DNA of 64,000 nt from Variovorax sp. EL159. GTDB lineage: Bacteria > Pseudomonadota > Gammaproteobacteria > Burkholderiales > Burkholderiaceae_C. How positions within the stretch are numbered: the first letter of the stretch is position 1; every line of letters starts with the position of its first letter. Position numbers and translations under genes: made by a program. The stretch covers positions 124,001 through 188,000 of the forward strand of contig NZ_FMUJ01000005.1 of assembly GCF_900100965.1 (NCBI RefSeq), read 5' to 3'. Shown here piece after piece: positions 51,266 to 61,267 of this stretch. The notes below the pieces were generated by a model that was not told the origin of the DNA, made no database searches, and worked only from the letters and a program-made list of their open reading frames with translations.

Positions 51266-53361
51266 GACGCGGCGGCAGCCGCCTTGGCGGCCGCGCTGTC
51301 CTGTGCCTTGCGCGCGAACTCGGCGCGCAGCGCCTTGAGTTTTTCGCGCGGGTCTTCCTTCGTCGTTTCCTTGTCCAGGCCCATCTCGGCGATGAAGCGG
51401 CTCGGCACGCAGGGCACCATGTCGCGGCCCTGCTTGCGCTTCTTGGTCCAGCTCACGGCCAGGCTGCGCTGCGCGCGGGTGATGCCCACGTACATCAGGC
51501 GGCGTTCTTCCTGCAGGCGCTGCAAGGTGTCGTCGCTGACCATCTTCTGGCGGCCGTTGTCGTCGTCGAGCTTGAAGGGCAAGAGGCCTTCGGTCACGCC
51601 GATCAGGATCACGTGCGGCCACTCCAGGCCCTTGGAGGCATGCAGTGTGGAAAGCGTGACCACGTCCTGGTCCTGCTCGCGCTCGCTGATGGTCGACAGC
51701 AGCGAGATGGTCTGCGCCACTTCGAGCAGGCTCTTGCGCTCGGTCTCGTTGTCGTTGGCGCCCGAGGCGTCGTCGAGCGAGCCGCCGGCGCGCTGCGACA
51801 TCCAGTCGACGAACTCCATCACGTTGTTCCAGCGCGAGGCGGCCGCCGCTTCGCTGTCTTCGCCCTCGTAGAGGTGCTGCTCGTAGTCGATCTCCTTGAG
51901 CCACTCGAGCATGAACGCGCGCGAATCTTCCGCACCCATGGTGCGGCGCGCGCGGTATTCGAGGTCGTTGATGTAGCGGCCGAATTCGTAGACGCCTTCC
52001 AGCGTGCGCTTGGGGATCACGCTCGGCAGCGACGGGCTGAACAGCGCCGCGAACAGGCTCAGCTTGTACTGGCTCGCGAAGGTGCCCAGGCTGGCCAGCG
52101 TGGTGTGGCCGATGCCGCGCTTGGGCGTGGTGATAGCACGCAGGAACGCCGGGTCGTCGTCGTTGTTGACCCACAGGCGGAACCAGCCGCACAGGTCCTT
52201 GATCTCGGCGCGGTCGAAGAAGCTCTGGCCGCCCGAGACCTTGTACGGAATCTGCGCCTTGCGCAGCGCCTGCTCGAACACGCGGGCCTGGTGGTTGGCG
52301 CGGTACAGGATGGCGAAGTCGCGGAACTCCTTGTACTGCTTGCCCTGCGTGGTGGCGTCGCCCGCGCGCAGGCTGACGATGCGCGCCACCGCGCGCTCGG
52401 CTTCGTGCAGCTCGCTGTCGGCATCGACGATGCGCACCGGCTCGCCTTCGCCGAGCTCGGAAAAGAGCGTCTTCGGAAACAGCTTGGGGTTGGGGCCGAT
52501 CACGTTGTTGGCGGCCCGCAGGATGGCGCTGGTGGAGCGGTAGTTCTGCTCCAGCTTAATGACCTTGAGCGTCGGGTAGTCGACCGGCAGCTTGCGCAGG
52601 TTGTCCAGCGTGGCGCCGCGCCAGCCGTAGATCGACTGGTCGTCGTCGCCCACCGCGGTGAAGCGGCCGCGCTCGCCGGCCAGGGCCTTGAGCACTTCGT
52701 ACTGCGTGGCGTTGGTGTCCTGGTATTCGTCCACCAGGATGTGGCCGAGCGCGGCCTGCCACTTGGCGCGCACTTCGGGAAAGTCGTGCAGCAGCTTGAG
52801 CGGCATGCCGATCAGGTCGTCGAAGTCGACGCTCTGGTAGGCCTGCAGGCGCTCCTGGTAGTGGCCCATGACTTCGGCGGTGATGCGCTCGTTGTCGTCC
52901 ACCGCAATGGCCGCTGCCTGCTCGGCGTTCAGGCCCATGTTCTTCCACTTGCTGATGGTCCACTGCCAGATGCGCGCGGTGGCGATGTCGGTGGTGCCGC
53001 CGGCGTCCTTCAGGATCTTCGTCACGTCGTCGCTGTCGAGAATGCTGAAGGCGGGCTTCAGGCCCAGCACCGCACCGTCTTCGCGCATCATGCGCACGCC
53101 TAGCGCGTGGAAGGTGCAGACCACCACCTTGCGCGCGTCCTTGCCGATGAGGTCCTTGGCGCGCTCGCGCATTTCGGCGGCGGCCTTGTTGGTGAAGGTG
53201 ATGGCCGCGATGCGCTTGGGGTCGAGGCCCGACTGGATCAGCCGGCCGATCTTGTGGGTGATCACGCGCGTCTTGCCCGAGCCTGCGCCGGCAAGCACCA
53301 GGCAGGGACCGTGCATGTAGTTGACCGCTTCTTGCTGCGCGAGATTGAGACCGTGGGACAT
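51262..53361 (-). CDS. rep: Rep/UvrD family DNA helicase
   Basis: The ATG at 53361 gives 699 residues. Walker A is LAGAGSGKTRVIT, Walker B ILVDEYQDTN, and GDDDQSIYGWRGA, HASKGLEWPHVI and EERRLMYVGITRA are SF1A motifs III-VI. The length and absence of a C-terminal UvrD tail favour Rep. It unwinds DNA 3'-5' and helps restart forks, working with PriA, which is encoded nearby. The C-terminal 40 residues are Lys/Ala-rich. Confidence 0.93.
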   Translation of the reverse strand: MSHGLNLAQQEAVNYMHGPCLVLAGAGSGKTRVITHKIGRLIQSGLDPKRIAAITFTNKAAAEMRERAKDLIGKDARKVVVCTFHALGVRMMREDGAVLGLKPAFSILDSDDVTKILKDAGGTTDIATARIWQWTISKWKNMGLNAEQAAAIAVDDNERITAEVMGHYQERLQAYQSVDFDDLIGMPLKLLHDFPEVRAKWQAALGHILVDEYQDTNATQYEVLKALAGERGRFTAVGDDDQSIYGWRGATLDNLRKLPVDYPTLKVIKLEQNYRSTSAILRAANNVIGPNPKLFPKTLFSELGEGEPVRIVDADSELHEAERAVARIVSLRAGDATTQGKQYKEFRDFAILYRANHQARVFEQALRKAQIPYKVSGGQSFFDRAEIKDLCGWFRLWVNNDDDPAFLRAITTPKRGIGHTTLASLGTFASQYKLSLFAALFSPSLPSVIPKRTLEGVYEFGRYINDLEYRARRTMGAEDSRAFMLEWLKEIDYEQHLYEGEDSEAAAASRWNNVMEFVDWMSQRAGGSLDDASGANDNETERKSLLEVAQTISLLSTISEREQDQDVVTLSTLHASKGLEWPHVILIGVTEGLLPFKLDDDNGRQKMVSDDTLQRLQEERRLMYVGITRAQRSLAVSWTKKRKQGRDMVPCVPSRFIAEMGLDKETTKEDPREKLKALRAEFARKAQDSAAAKAAAAAS

Positions 53362-53495
53362 GGGGGAGAGGGAACCGGAAAACGCCGTGGGGAACGGCAG
53401 GCGCAAAAGCGGGCAATGATACGGGGGCGGGCTTCGGCCGCAGTGTCAGCGGGCATCGCAAGACGCGTTCCCGGGCCGCCAACGACAATCGCCGC

Positions 53496-54515
53496 GTGCT
53501 GCCTGTATTCCTTGTTACTTTCCCTTTCTTCGCGCTGATCGCGGCCGGCTATGGCGCGGCGCGCGCCCGCATCCTGCCGCTGGACGCGATTGCCGGCCTC
53601 AACACCTTCGTGCTGTATTTCGCGCTGCCGTGCATGCTGCTGCGCTTCGGCGCGGGCACGCCCATCGGGCAGCTGCTGGACGGCAGCGTGGCACTGGTTT
53701 GGGGCATCAGCGCGCTGGCGGTGGTGGCGGGCGTGGTCGTGTTCACCCGCAACGCGCGCATCGGCTGGAACGACGCCGCCTTCGGCGCGCTGGTCGCGGC
53801 CTTTCCGAACACCGGCTTCATGGGCGTGCCGCTGCTGGTGGCGATCCTGGGGGCACAGGCGGCCGGGCCGATGATCATCACGATCGCGTTCGACCTCGTC
53901 ATCACCTCGTCGCTGTGCATTGCGCTGTCGCGGCTCGATGGCGCCGGCGGTGCGGGCCGGCACGGCGCGACGCAGGCGGCGCGCAAGGCGCTGCGGGGCA
54001 TTCTGGTCAATCCGATGCCGTGGTCGATCCTGCTGGGCGTGCTGCTGTCGGCCATGCGCTGGCGTCTGCCGGGGCCGATCGAACGCACGGTGGCGATGCT
54101 GGCCGATGCCGCGTCGCCGGTGGCGTTGTTCACCATCGGCGCGGTGCTGGCCCGCTCGGCCCTGCTGGCGCGCGAGCACGGCGCCAGCGCGGCCGTGGCC
54201 GAGGCCATGGGCACGGCCAGCCCGGCGCCGGGCAAGGCGCCCTGGCGCGACGTGCTGCCGGTGGTGGTCGTCAAGCTGCTGGTGCACCCGCTGCTGGTCT
54301 GGGGGCTGGGGCTCGGCGCCATCGCGCTGGGCCTGCCGCTGGCGCCGGCTGCGCTGGTGGTGATCGTGCTGGTCGCCGCACTGCCGAGTGCCAGCAATGT
54401 GTCGATGCTGGCCGAGCGCTTCGGCGCGGACAACGGCCGCATCGCCCGCATCATCCTGTGGACGACGGTGGTGGCCTTCTTCAGTTTTCCGCTGGCGGTC
54501 GGCGCATTGCGCTGA
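53496..54515 (+). CDS. AEC family transporter
   Basis: A 339-residue membrane protein with about ten hydrophobic segments. NTFVLYFALPCMLLRFG, FPNTGFMGVPLL and ALPSASNVSMLAERFG are the usual AEC (auxin efflux carrier-like) motifs. Such carriers move small carboxylates or amino-acid-like molecules. It is divergent from the helicase operon and stands alone. Confidence 0.9.
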   Translation: MLPVFLVTFPFFALIAAGYGAARARILPLDAIAGLNTFVLYFALPCMLLRFGAGTPIGQLLDGSVALVWGISALAVVAGVVVFTRNARIGWNDAAFGALVAAFPNTGFMGVPLLVAILGAQAAGPMIITIAFDLVITSSLCIALSRLDGAGGAGRHGATQAARKALRGILVNPMPWSILLGVLLSAMRWRLPGPIERTVAMLADAASPVALFTIGAVLARSALLAREHGASAAVAEAMGTASPAPGKAPWRDVLPVVVVKLLVHPLLVWGLGLGAIALGLPLAPAALVVIVLVAALPSASNVSMLAERFGADNGRIARIILWTTVVAFFSFPLAVGALR

Positions 54516-54527
54516 ACCGAAGGGCAG

Positions 54528-55232
54528 CTACGGCGTCAGCACGCCGAGCTTGTACGGATCGGCATCGGGCAGGCGCTCGCACTTCGAGAAGTCGCGGCCC
54601 TGCGTGCCGTCGCAGTAGTAGGTGTTGTAGATGCGCCCGAAGAGCGAAGGGCTGGCGGTGAACAGCACGCCGTGGTCGGGCTGCCAGTTGTCCTTGGCGG
54701 GCGGAGCGCTGGCCTCGACCGGCTTGGGCGCCGTGGAGGCCGAGGCCACCGTCGTGGCGGTGGCAGCGCCGGCGGGGGGCGGCGTGAAGTCGGCCAGCGT
54801 CTTGTGGGCTTCGTCGCCGCGCCAGCGCACCGCCAGTTCGGCCGCCGTGGGCCGCGTCGCCACCGGCAGCAGGATGCCGTTGACCTGCAGGCCGTAGCCG
54901 AAGCGATGGGTCTTGCCGGCCAGGAAGGCGTAGGCACAGGCGGCCATGCACTGGCCACGCACCTCGGTCTGCACGCCGCTCAGGCGGATCGCATCGGCAA
55001 AGGCGCCGGCCGCTTCGGCAGTACCGCCGAACGAGTCCTGGAAGACGACGGTGTGCACCGCGCCGCCGCCCAGCTGCTCTGTAAAGTCCTTGATCGCACT
55101 GCCGTCGAGCGCGCCGGACACCACCAGCCGGCTGCCCTGAAGCTCCAGCTCGGCCGCGGAAACGGGTGCGCCCATGGCGCAGGCGAGGCACCCGAATGAC
55201 AAAACCCAACCAGAAAAAGACGACGGTTTCAC
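54528..55232 (-). CDS. Secreted ClpP-like-fold hypothetical protein
   Basis: A 234-residue protein with a signal peptide ending near VSAAELE. FQDSFGGTAEAAGAFADAI and GQCMAACAYAFLAG follow the pattern of ClpP/crotonase-like periplasmic proteins (GG...A..I, then C.SaC...F.AG), but the usual catalytic serine is not clear. A Pro/Ala-rich linker and CDGTQGRDFSKCERLP follow. Function is unknown. It converges on the AEC transporter gene. Confidence 0.75.
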   Translation of the reverse strand: MKPSSFSGWVLSFGCLACAMGAPVSAAELELQGSRLVVSGALDGSAIKDFTEQLGGGAVHTVVFQDSFGGTAEAAGAFADAIRLSGVQTEVRGQCMAACAYAFLAGKTHRFGYGLQVNGILLPVATRPTAAELAVRWRGDEAHKTLADFTPPPAGAATATTVASASTAPKPVEASAPPAKDNWQPDHGVLFTASPSLFGRIYNTYYCDGTQGRDFSKCERLPDADPYKLGVLTP

Positions 55233-55452
55233 GGCGACCTTTGCGATGAGCGAGCATGTTTGGAACGTGCGAGCCGGGATGAGTTCGCACCTTTACAGCT
55301 TGTGCAGCCGCATGCCGTGCCGTCAACTGTTTTTTCGGAAATTTTGGGGTAGGACGAAGGGCAGGCCAGAAGGCATAGAGGCCGCTACCACTTCAGTTGA
55401 ATGCTTCAGTTTGCAGGCACGCTGCTACAGTGGTTGCCAGTCAAAGATGTGA

Positions 55453-55674
55453 ATGGGGCGCGACATGGCAATACTGGTTCGCATCCTGGTGTGGGTGGCC
55501 TGGCTCGCTGGCGCGGGCTGGTCCTGGCATGCCGGCAAGGTCAGCACCGCCAGTGCGATCGCGATCGCCGCGCTGAGCCTCGTGGTGTTCGCGTGGCCCC
55601 ACGGCATTGCGCGGCGACGACATGACGAGTTGCGCTACGTCGACATGGGCAAGGAACCGACGGGCTACCACTGA
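55453..55674 (+). CDS. Small membrane protein
   Basis: A 73-residue protein (or 69 from the ATG at 55465) with two hydrophobic helices, LVRILVWVAWLAGAGWSW and SAIAIAALSLVVFAW, and a basic, polar tail. No family recognised. The ribosome site is weak for both starts. Confidence 0.55.
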   Translation: MGRDMAILVRILVWVAWLAGAGWSWHAGKVSTASAIAIAALSLVVFAWPHGIARRRHDELRYVDMGKEPTGYH

Positions 55675-55737
55675 CCATCGGAGCATCAGGAATGCCGCCG
55701 GGCCCACCGGGGCATGCCTTGCAGCACAACAGCCGCC

Positions 55738-57849
55738 TCAGATGCTGTGCGGATCGACGTCGATCAGCCAGCGGATCACGCCCTTGCCCTCGGGCGTGCG
55801 GCGCAGCGCATGCAGCAGCGGTTGCCAGCCCGCCAGCAGGCGCTGCAGTGCGGCGCGCGAGGGGCTTTCGATCAGCATCTGCGCGCGCTCCACATTGGCC
55901 ACGCGCTGGATGGTCAGCGGCACCGCCGGGTAGCGCGTGACGACATCGCCACCGGGCAGCGCCTCGGCCTGGTCGGCGGCGATGTTCAGGAAGGCCTGCG
56001 CCACCGACTGTTCGCGCGCATCCGCACGCAGCAGCGCCTGGAACGCAAAGGGCGGCATGCCGGCGGCACGGCGCTCGTCGAGCTGCTGCTGCGCGAACGC
56101 GGCGTAGTCGTGCCTGCGCAGCGCCACGAACAGCGGATGCTGCGCGTGGTGCGTCTGGATCCACATCTCGGCCGTGGCGCCCTGCGCCGCGAGGTAGGCG
56201 GCGTCGCGCCCCGCACGCCCCGCCGATTGCATCAGCAGGCTGAACAGGCGCTCGGGCGCGCGGAAGTCGCTGGAGAACAGCGCCCCATCGGGGTTGACCG
56301 CGGCCACCAGCGTGATGCGCCGGAAGTCGTGGCCCTTGGCGATCATCTGCGTGCCGACCAGCACGTCGACCTCGCCCGAATGCACGGCGGCAAGCTGCGA
56401 TTCGAGCGCACCCTGCTTCTTGGTGCTGTCGGCGTCGATGCGCGCGATGCGCACCGCATGGCCGTCGGGCCGCTTCACCGCGGCGAACAGCTCTGCCAGG
56501 TGTTCTTCGAGCCGCTCGGTGCCGCGGCCCACGGGCGCGATGTCGGGGTTGCCGCAGGCTGGGCAGGCGCGCGGCACGCGTTCCGTAAAGCCGCAGTGGT
56601 GGCAGCGCAGCGTGCGGTCGATCTTGTGGAACACGCGGTAGGCGCTGCAGTGCGGGCATTCGCTCTTCCAGCCGCAGTCGCCGCAGGCCAGCACCGGCGC
56701 ATAGCCGCGCCGGTTCAGAAAAATCATGCTCTGCTCGCCGCGCGCGATGCGCTGGCCGATGGCGTCGAGCAGCGCGCCCGAGATCACCGTCTTCGGCGGC
56801 TGCAGGTTCATGTCGACCAGCCGCACCGCTGGCAACTCGCCCGCGCCGATGCGCGAGGGCATGGCCAGCCGCACATAGCGCCCGCCCGGGTCTTCGCCTT
56901 CGGCGGGGCGGCTCTGGTGCCAGCTTTCGAGCGAGGGTGTGGCCGAGCCGAGGATCACCTTCGCGCCCTCGCGCTGCCCGCGCCACACGGCGAGATCGCG
57001 TGCCGAATAGCGCGCGCCTTCCTGCTGCTTGTAGCTGGGGTCGTGCTCCTCGTCGACCACGATCAGCTTGAGCCCCGGAATCGACGCGAACACCGCCATG
57101 CGCGTGCCCAGCACGATGCGCGCGGCGCCGCTGTGCGCCGCCAGCCAGCTTGCAAGGCGCTGCGGGTTCGTCATGCCGCTGTGCAGCGACACCACCGCCT
57201 CGTCGCCGAAGCGCGCCTTGAAACGTGCTTCCAATTGCGGCGTGAGATTGATCTCGGGCACCATCACCAGCGCCTGCGCCTCGGGGTCGCGCGCCAGCAG
57301 GTCGGCCACGCAGCGCAGGTAGACCTCGGTCTTGCCGCTGCCGGTGCTGCCGACCAGGAGGAAGGTGCCGCTTTCGGCTTCGATGCGGGCGAGGGCGGCC
57401 GTCTGTTCCGCGCTCAGCGCGATCAGGTTGGCGGCTTCCGCCGTCTCGGCGACCGGGCCGGCCGTCGTCTTGCGCTTCAGGCGCCGGGCCAGTTGCGTGG
57501 TCGTCAGGTCGCGCAATTGCGGTGGCAGGGCGGCCAGCGCGATCTCGCCGATCGAGCGCTGGTAGTAGCGCGCGGCAAAGGCCACGAGGTCGCGCCAGGC
57601 CTCGCCCAGCGGGGGCAGCGCGTCGAGCGCCGCGCCCACGGGCTTGAGCGCCATGTCGGGCTCCGCGCCCGCCAGCGATGTGGGCTCGTTCCAGACCACG
57701 CCCAGCACCTCGCGCCGGCCCAGCGGCACCCGCACCAGCGTGCCGGGCACCAGCGGCGCGGCACTGGCGTAGCTCAGCAGGTCGCCGAGCGCGGCATGTG
57801 CCGGCGTCTGGACCGCGATGTCGAGCCGCCAGGACAGGGCCGCCGGCAC
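55738..57849 (-). CDS. priA: Primosomal helicase PriA
   Basis: GTG at 57849 gives 703 residues; no ATG lies in frame upstream before a stop. LVGSTGSGKTEVY is Walker A, VVDEEHDPSYKQQ is the DEEH box with the aromatic-rich loop, and the zinc cluster is CGDCGWKSECPHC, CHHCGF, CPACG. It reloads the replisome at stalled forks. It ends near 55738 with a 60-bp gap to the small membrane gene. Confidence 0.95.
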   Translation of the reverse strand: MPAALSWRLDIAVQTPAHAALGDLLSYASAAPLVPGTLVRVPLGRREVLGVVWNEPTSLAGAEPDMALKPVGAALDALPPLGEAWRDLVAFAARYYQRSIGEIALAALPPQLRDLTTTQLARRLKRKTTAGPVAETAEAANLIALSAEQTAALARIEAESGTFLLVGSTGSGKTEVYLRCVADLLARDPEAQALVMVPEINLTPQLEARFKARFGDEAVVSLHSGMTNPQRLASWLAAHSGAARIVLGTRMAVFASIPGLKLIVVDEEHDPSYKQQEGARYSARDLAVWRGQREGAKVILGSATPSLESWHQSRPAEGEDPGGRYVRLAMPSRIGAGELPAVRLVDMNLQPPKTVISGALLDAIGQRIARGEQSMIFLNRRGYAPVLACGDCGWKSECPHCSAYRVFHKIDRTLRCHHCGFTERVPRACPACGNPDIAPVGRGTERLEEHLAELFAAVKRPDGHAVRIARIDADSTKKQGALESQLAAVHSGEVDVLVGTQMIAKGHDFRRITLVAAVNPDGALFSSDFRAPERLFSLLMQSAGRAGRDAAYLAAQGATAEMWIQTHHAQHPLFVALRRHDYAAFAQQQLDERRAAGMPPFAFQALLRADAREQSVAQAFLNIAADQAEALPGGDVVTRYPAVPLTIQRVANVERAQMLIESPSRAALQRLLAGWQPLLHALRRTPEGKGVIRWLIDVDPHSI

Positions 57850-58297
57850 AGCGCTGCCGTCGGTCGTCGTGGCGCCCGTTTCAGGGGCTGGGCTGGCTTT
57901 GGAAATGGAGGTGCCTGTTGGAAAGGTTTGTTAATGCGACTTTGAGCAACTTCACTTAAGTCGTTGATTTTTCAGTGCTTTGACGGCCATCCAGAGTTTC
58001 TGTGGATAACTTTGTTGACAACCGGGCTCGACACGCTGGCAAGCCTTGAAAATCAAGGCTATGACTGGATTGCACGGAAAAAAAGCAAAGTTCAAATCCT
58101 ATATAAATCAACAACTTAGCGTCGCTATCTCTTTCGTAGCAAAGAGAGGGCCGCCTCAGATAATCTTGCGCACTGCAACACGGGTTTTGTGCATAAGTCG
58201 GGACCCATATGCCGTTTTTGCGCTTGACAAACGGCTGCGAACCCACTTTTGAGGGCCGGCGCGGCCTGCACGCGGTTCGGCCCTTTTTGTGACAGTT
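57850..58297. promoter_or_regulatory. AT-rich region between priA and hemE with hairpins and a DnaA-box match
   Basis: About 450 bp, much lower in GC than the flanking genes. TGTGGATAA at 58001-58009 is a perfect DnaA-box match (reverse strand). GCCTTGA-AAA-TCAAGGC at 58043-58059 is a perfect small hairpin. GGGCCG near 58253 and CGGCCC near 58280, followed by TTTTT, form a terminator-like hairpin on the plus strand although no plus-strand gene precedes it. The region holds the priA promoter. Confidence 0.5.
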
Positions 58298-59407
58298 CTA
58301 ACCGCGCAGCGCGCGCGACTGGGTGTGCACCGCCTCGACCAGCGCCGCCACGTGGTCCGGCGGCGTGAACTGGCTGATGCCGTGGCCCAGATTGAAGATG
58401 TGCGTCGGCCCCGTGGTGTTGCGGTCGGCGTGCGGCTTGCCGAAAGCCTGCAGCACCTTGGCCACCTCGGCTTCGATCTGCGCGGGCGGCGCGAACAGCA
58501 CGTTCGGGTCGATGTTGCCCTGCAGCGCCTTGGCCTTGCCGTCGGCGCCTTCGCCGACCTGGCGGCGCGCGGCGCCCAGGTTCACCGTCCAGTCGACGCC
58601 GAGCACCTCGCAATCGAGCGGGCGCATGGCGTCCAGCCACAGGCCGCCGCCCTTGGTGAACACGATGCGCGGCACAGGCTGGCCGTCGGCGCCGGTGCGC
58701 TTCACGCCCGCCAGCACCCGCGCCGTGTAGGCGAGGCTGAACTCCTGGAACGCGCCGTCGGCGAGCACGCCGCCCCAGCTGTCGAAAATCATCACGGCCT
58801 GCGCGCCGGCATCGATCTGCGCATTGAGGTACGCGGCCACCGAATCGGCATTGACCGCGAGGATGCGGTGCATCAGGTCGGGGCGGCTGTACAGCATGCC
58901 CTTCACGAGCCGGTAGTCGCTGGAGCCCGCGCCTTCGACCATGTAGCAGGCCAGCGTCCACGGGCTGCCCGAAAAGCCGATCAGCGGCACGCGGCCGTTC
59001 AGTTCCTTGCGGATCGAGGCCACGGCGCTGAACACATAGCGCAGCTTGTCCATGTCGGGCACTTCGAGCGCGTTCACCGCTGCTTCGTCGCGCAACGGGC
59101 GCGCAAAGCGCGGGCCTTCGCCGGCCTCGAACGACAGGCCCAGGCCCATGGCGTCGGGCACGGTGAGGATGTCCGAGAACAGGATCGCCGCGTCGAGCGG
59201 GTAGCGCTCCAGCGGCTGCAGCGTGACTTCGGTGGCGTAGTCGGTGTTGGTCGCCAACCCCATGAAGCTGCCCGCCTTGGCGCGCGTGGCGACGTACTCG
59301 GGCAGGTAGCGGCCGGCCTGGCGCATCAGCCAGACGGGCGTGTGATCGGTGGCCTGGCGCCAGCAGGCCCGCAGGAAAGTGTCGTTTTGCAATGGGGCGA
59401 AAGGCAT
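58298..59407 (-). CDS. hemE: Uroporphyrinogen decarboxylase
   Basis: The ATG at 59407 gives 369 residues. PVWLMRQAGRYLPEY is the conserved start, and ILFSDILTVPDAMG, GFSGSPWTLACYMVEG and TGPTHIFNLGHGI complete the HemE pattern. It removes four carboxyl groups to make coproporphyrinogen III in haem synthesis. It is divergent from the GMC gene and follows priA's upstream region. Confidence 0.96.
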   Translation of the reverse strand: MPFAPLQNDTFLRACWRQATDHTPVWLMRQAGRYLPEYVATRAKAGSFMGLATNTDYATEVTLQPLERYPLDAAILFSDILTVPDAMGLGLSFEAGEGPRFARPLRDEAAVNALEVPDMDKLRYVFSAVASIRKELNGRVPLIGFSGSPWTLACYMVEGAGSSDYRLVKGMLYSRPDLMHRILAVNADSVAAYLNAQIDAGAQAVMIFDSWGGVLADGAFQEFSLAYTARVLAGVKRTGADGQPVPRIVFTKGGGLWLDAMRPLDCEVLGVDWTVNLGAARRQVGEGADGKAKALQGNIDPNVLFAPPAQIEAEVAKVLQAFGKPHADRNTTGPTHIFNLGHGISQFTPPDHVAALVEAVHTQSRALRG

Positions 59408-59556
59408 CCCGCGATTGTCGCAGGGGCCCGCGCATTGACCGACAGCGCAATTTGAGTTGCACCAACCCGCCCCGGTGCGCCACGGCGCGCCGCAGCCCCG
59501 AGCATCCGCCTTCGAGACAGGAAAAGAACTTCGGATCAAGGAACGGGACAAGCAAC

Positions 59557-61161
59557 ATGGCGCAACAGGTCTTCGACTTCGTGGTGGTGGGGGCCGGCTC
59601 GGCCGGCTGCGTGCTGGCGCACCGGCTGGTGCTGGCGGGGCGCAGCGTGCTGCTGCTGGAGGCGGGCCCGCCGGACAACGACCGCTTCATCCACATGCCC
59701 GCCACCTTCGTGCGGGTGATCGGCACCGAGCGCACCTGGGCCTACGAGAGCGAGCCGCAGGCGGCTGCCGGCGGCCGCAGGATGTTCGTGCCGCAAGGGC
59801 GCACGCTGGGCGGCGGCAGCTCGGTCAACGCCATGGTCTACATCCGCGGCACGCCGGCCGATTACGACGGCTGGCAGGCGCAGGGCTGCGAAGGCTGGGG
59901 CTGGAACGACGTGCTGCCATGGTTCCGCAAGGCAGAGTCGAATGCGCGGCTGGCCTGCGGGCTGCACGGCACCACCGGCCCGCTGAAGGTGAGCGACACC
60001 CGCTTTCGTCATCCGCTGAGCCTGGCCTTCCTGCGCGCCGCGCAGCAGACCGGGCTGCCCTACAACGACGACTTCAACGGGGCCGAGCAGGCCGGCGTGG
60101 GCTTCTACCAGACCACCACCTTCGAAGGCCGCCGCGCCAGCACGGCCGCCACCTACCTTGCGGCGGTGCGCGACAACCCGAAGCTCACGGTGGTCACCGG
60201 TGCGCACGTCATGCGCGTGCTGACGCAGGACGGCGCCGCAACCGGTGTCGTCTACCGCACCGGCCGCGACGCCAGCGGCGAAGAAGTCGTCGCCACCGCG
60301 CGCGAAGAGGTGATTCTTTCGGCCGGCGCGCTGGCCTCGCCCAAGCTGCTGATGCTGTCGGGCATCGGCCCCGGTGCGCAGTTGCAGGCGCACGGCATTC
60401 CGGTGACGCATGCACTGCCCGGCGTGGGCGAGAACTTCCAGGACCACCTGGAGGTGTCGGTCTACGGCCGCACGCGCGAGCCCATCAGTCTGCTGGGCAA
60501 CGACCGTGGGTTGGCTGCCCTCAAGCATGGCTTGCAATGGACCTTCTTCAACACCGGCCTGCTCACCTCCAACGTGGTCGAGAGCGGTGGCTTCGTCGAC
60601 ACCACGGGCGAAGGCCGGCCCGACCTGCAGTTCCATGTGCTGCCCGTGCTCGTGGGCGATGTCGACCGCGAGCCGCTGGCCGGCCACGGCATTTCGATCA
60701 ACCCCTGCTTCCTGCGGCCGAAATCGCGCGGCAGCGTGCGGCTGCGCAGCCCCGATCCGATGGCACCCATCCTGTTCGATGGCGGCTACCTGCGCGCGCA
60801 GGAAGACGTCGACACGCTGGTGCGCGGCGTGAAGCTGGCGCGCCGCATCCTGCGTGCGCCGGCGCTGCGCGACGTGGTGTCCGAAGAACTCGCGCCCTCC
60901 GCCGCCGACGACATGGCCGACGACGCCATCGAGGCCTATGTGCGCCAACGCGCCAAGACCGTCTACCACCCGAGCGGCACCTGCCGCATGGGCAGCGACG
61001 ACATGGCCGTGGTCGATGCGCAGATGCGCGTGCATGGCGTGGCAAGGCTGCGCGTGTGCGATGCCTCGGTGATGCCGTCGCTGGTCAGCGGCAACACCAA
61101 TGCGCCGACCGTGATGCTGGCCGAGCGTTGCGCGGCCTTCGTGCTGGGGCAGACGGCGTGA
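59557..61161 (+). CDS. GMC family FAD oxidoreductase (choline/alcohol dehydrogenase type)
   Basis: The ATG at 59557 gives 534 residues. VVVGAGSAGCVLAHRL is the FAD-binding start, GGGSSVNAMVYIRG is GMC signature 1, ILSAGALASPKLLMLSGI is signature 2, and YHPSGTCRMG and NTNAPTVMLAE hold the active-site histidine region. It oxidises a primary alcohol to an aldehyde. It opens a plus-strand operon whose last gene is an aldehyde dehydrogenase. Confidence 0.94.
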   Translation: MAQQVFDFVVVGAGSAGCVLAHRLVLAGRSVLLLEAGPPDNDRFIHMPATFVRVIGTERTWAYESEPQAAAGGRRMFVPQGRTLGGGSSVNAMVYIRGTPADYDGWQAQGCEGWGWNDVLPWFRKAESNARLACGLHGTTGPLKVSDTRFRHPLSLAFLRAAQQTGLPYNDDFNGAEQAGVGFYQTTTFEGRRASTAATYLAAVRDNPKLTVVTGAHVMRVLTQDGAATGVVYRTGRDASGEEVVATAREEVILSAGALASPKLLMLSGIGPGAQLQAHGIPVTHALPGVGENFQDHLEVSVYGRTREPISLLGNDRGLAALKHGLQWTFFNTGLLTSNVVESGGFVDTTGEGRPDLQFHVLPVLVGDVDREPLAGHGISINPCFLRPKSRGSVRLRSPDPMAPILFDGGYLRAQEDVDTLVRGVKLARRILRAPALRDVVSEELAPSAADDMADDAIEAYVRQRAKTVYHPSGTCRMGSDDMAVVDAQMRVHGVARLRVCDASVMPSLVSGNTNAPTVMLAERCAAFVLGQTA

Positions 61162-61267
61162 CCGCGATCGGCCAAGGTCGCGCTGTCGGGCAACGAACAC
61201 TGCGCGTTCGGTCAATCGCCGATGTGCGCTGAAACCTAGAGTCCTTTCCAACAAGGAGACAGAGCGA

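Noticed and set aside
51613..53103. Plus-strand open frame of about 500 codons
   Set aside because: Antisense shadow of the rep helicase gene with no protein-like features.
55714..57945. Plus-strand open frame of about 740 codons
   Set aside because: Antisense shadow of priA, low-complexity product.
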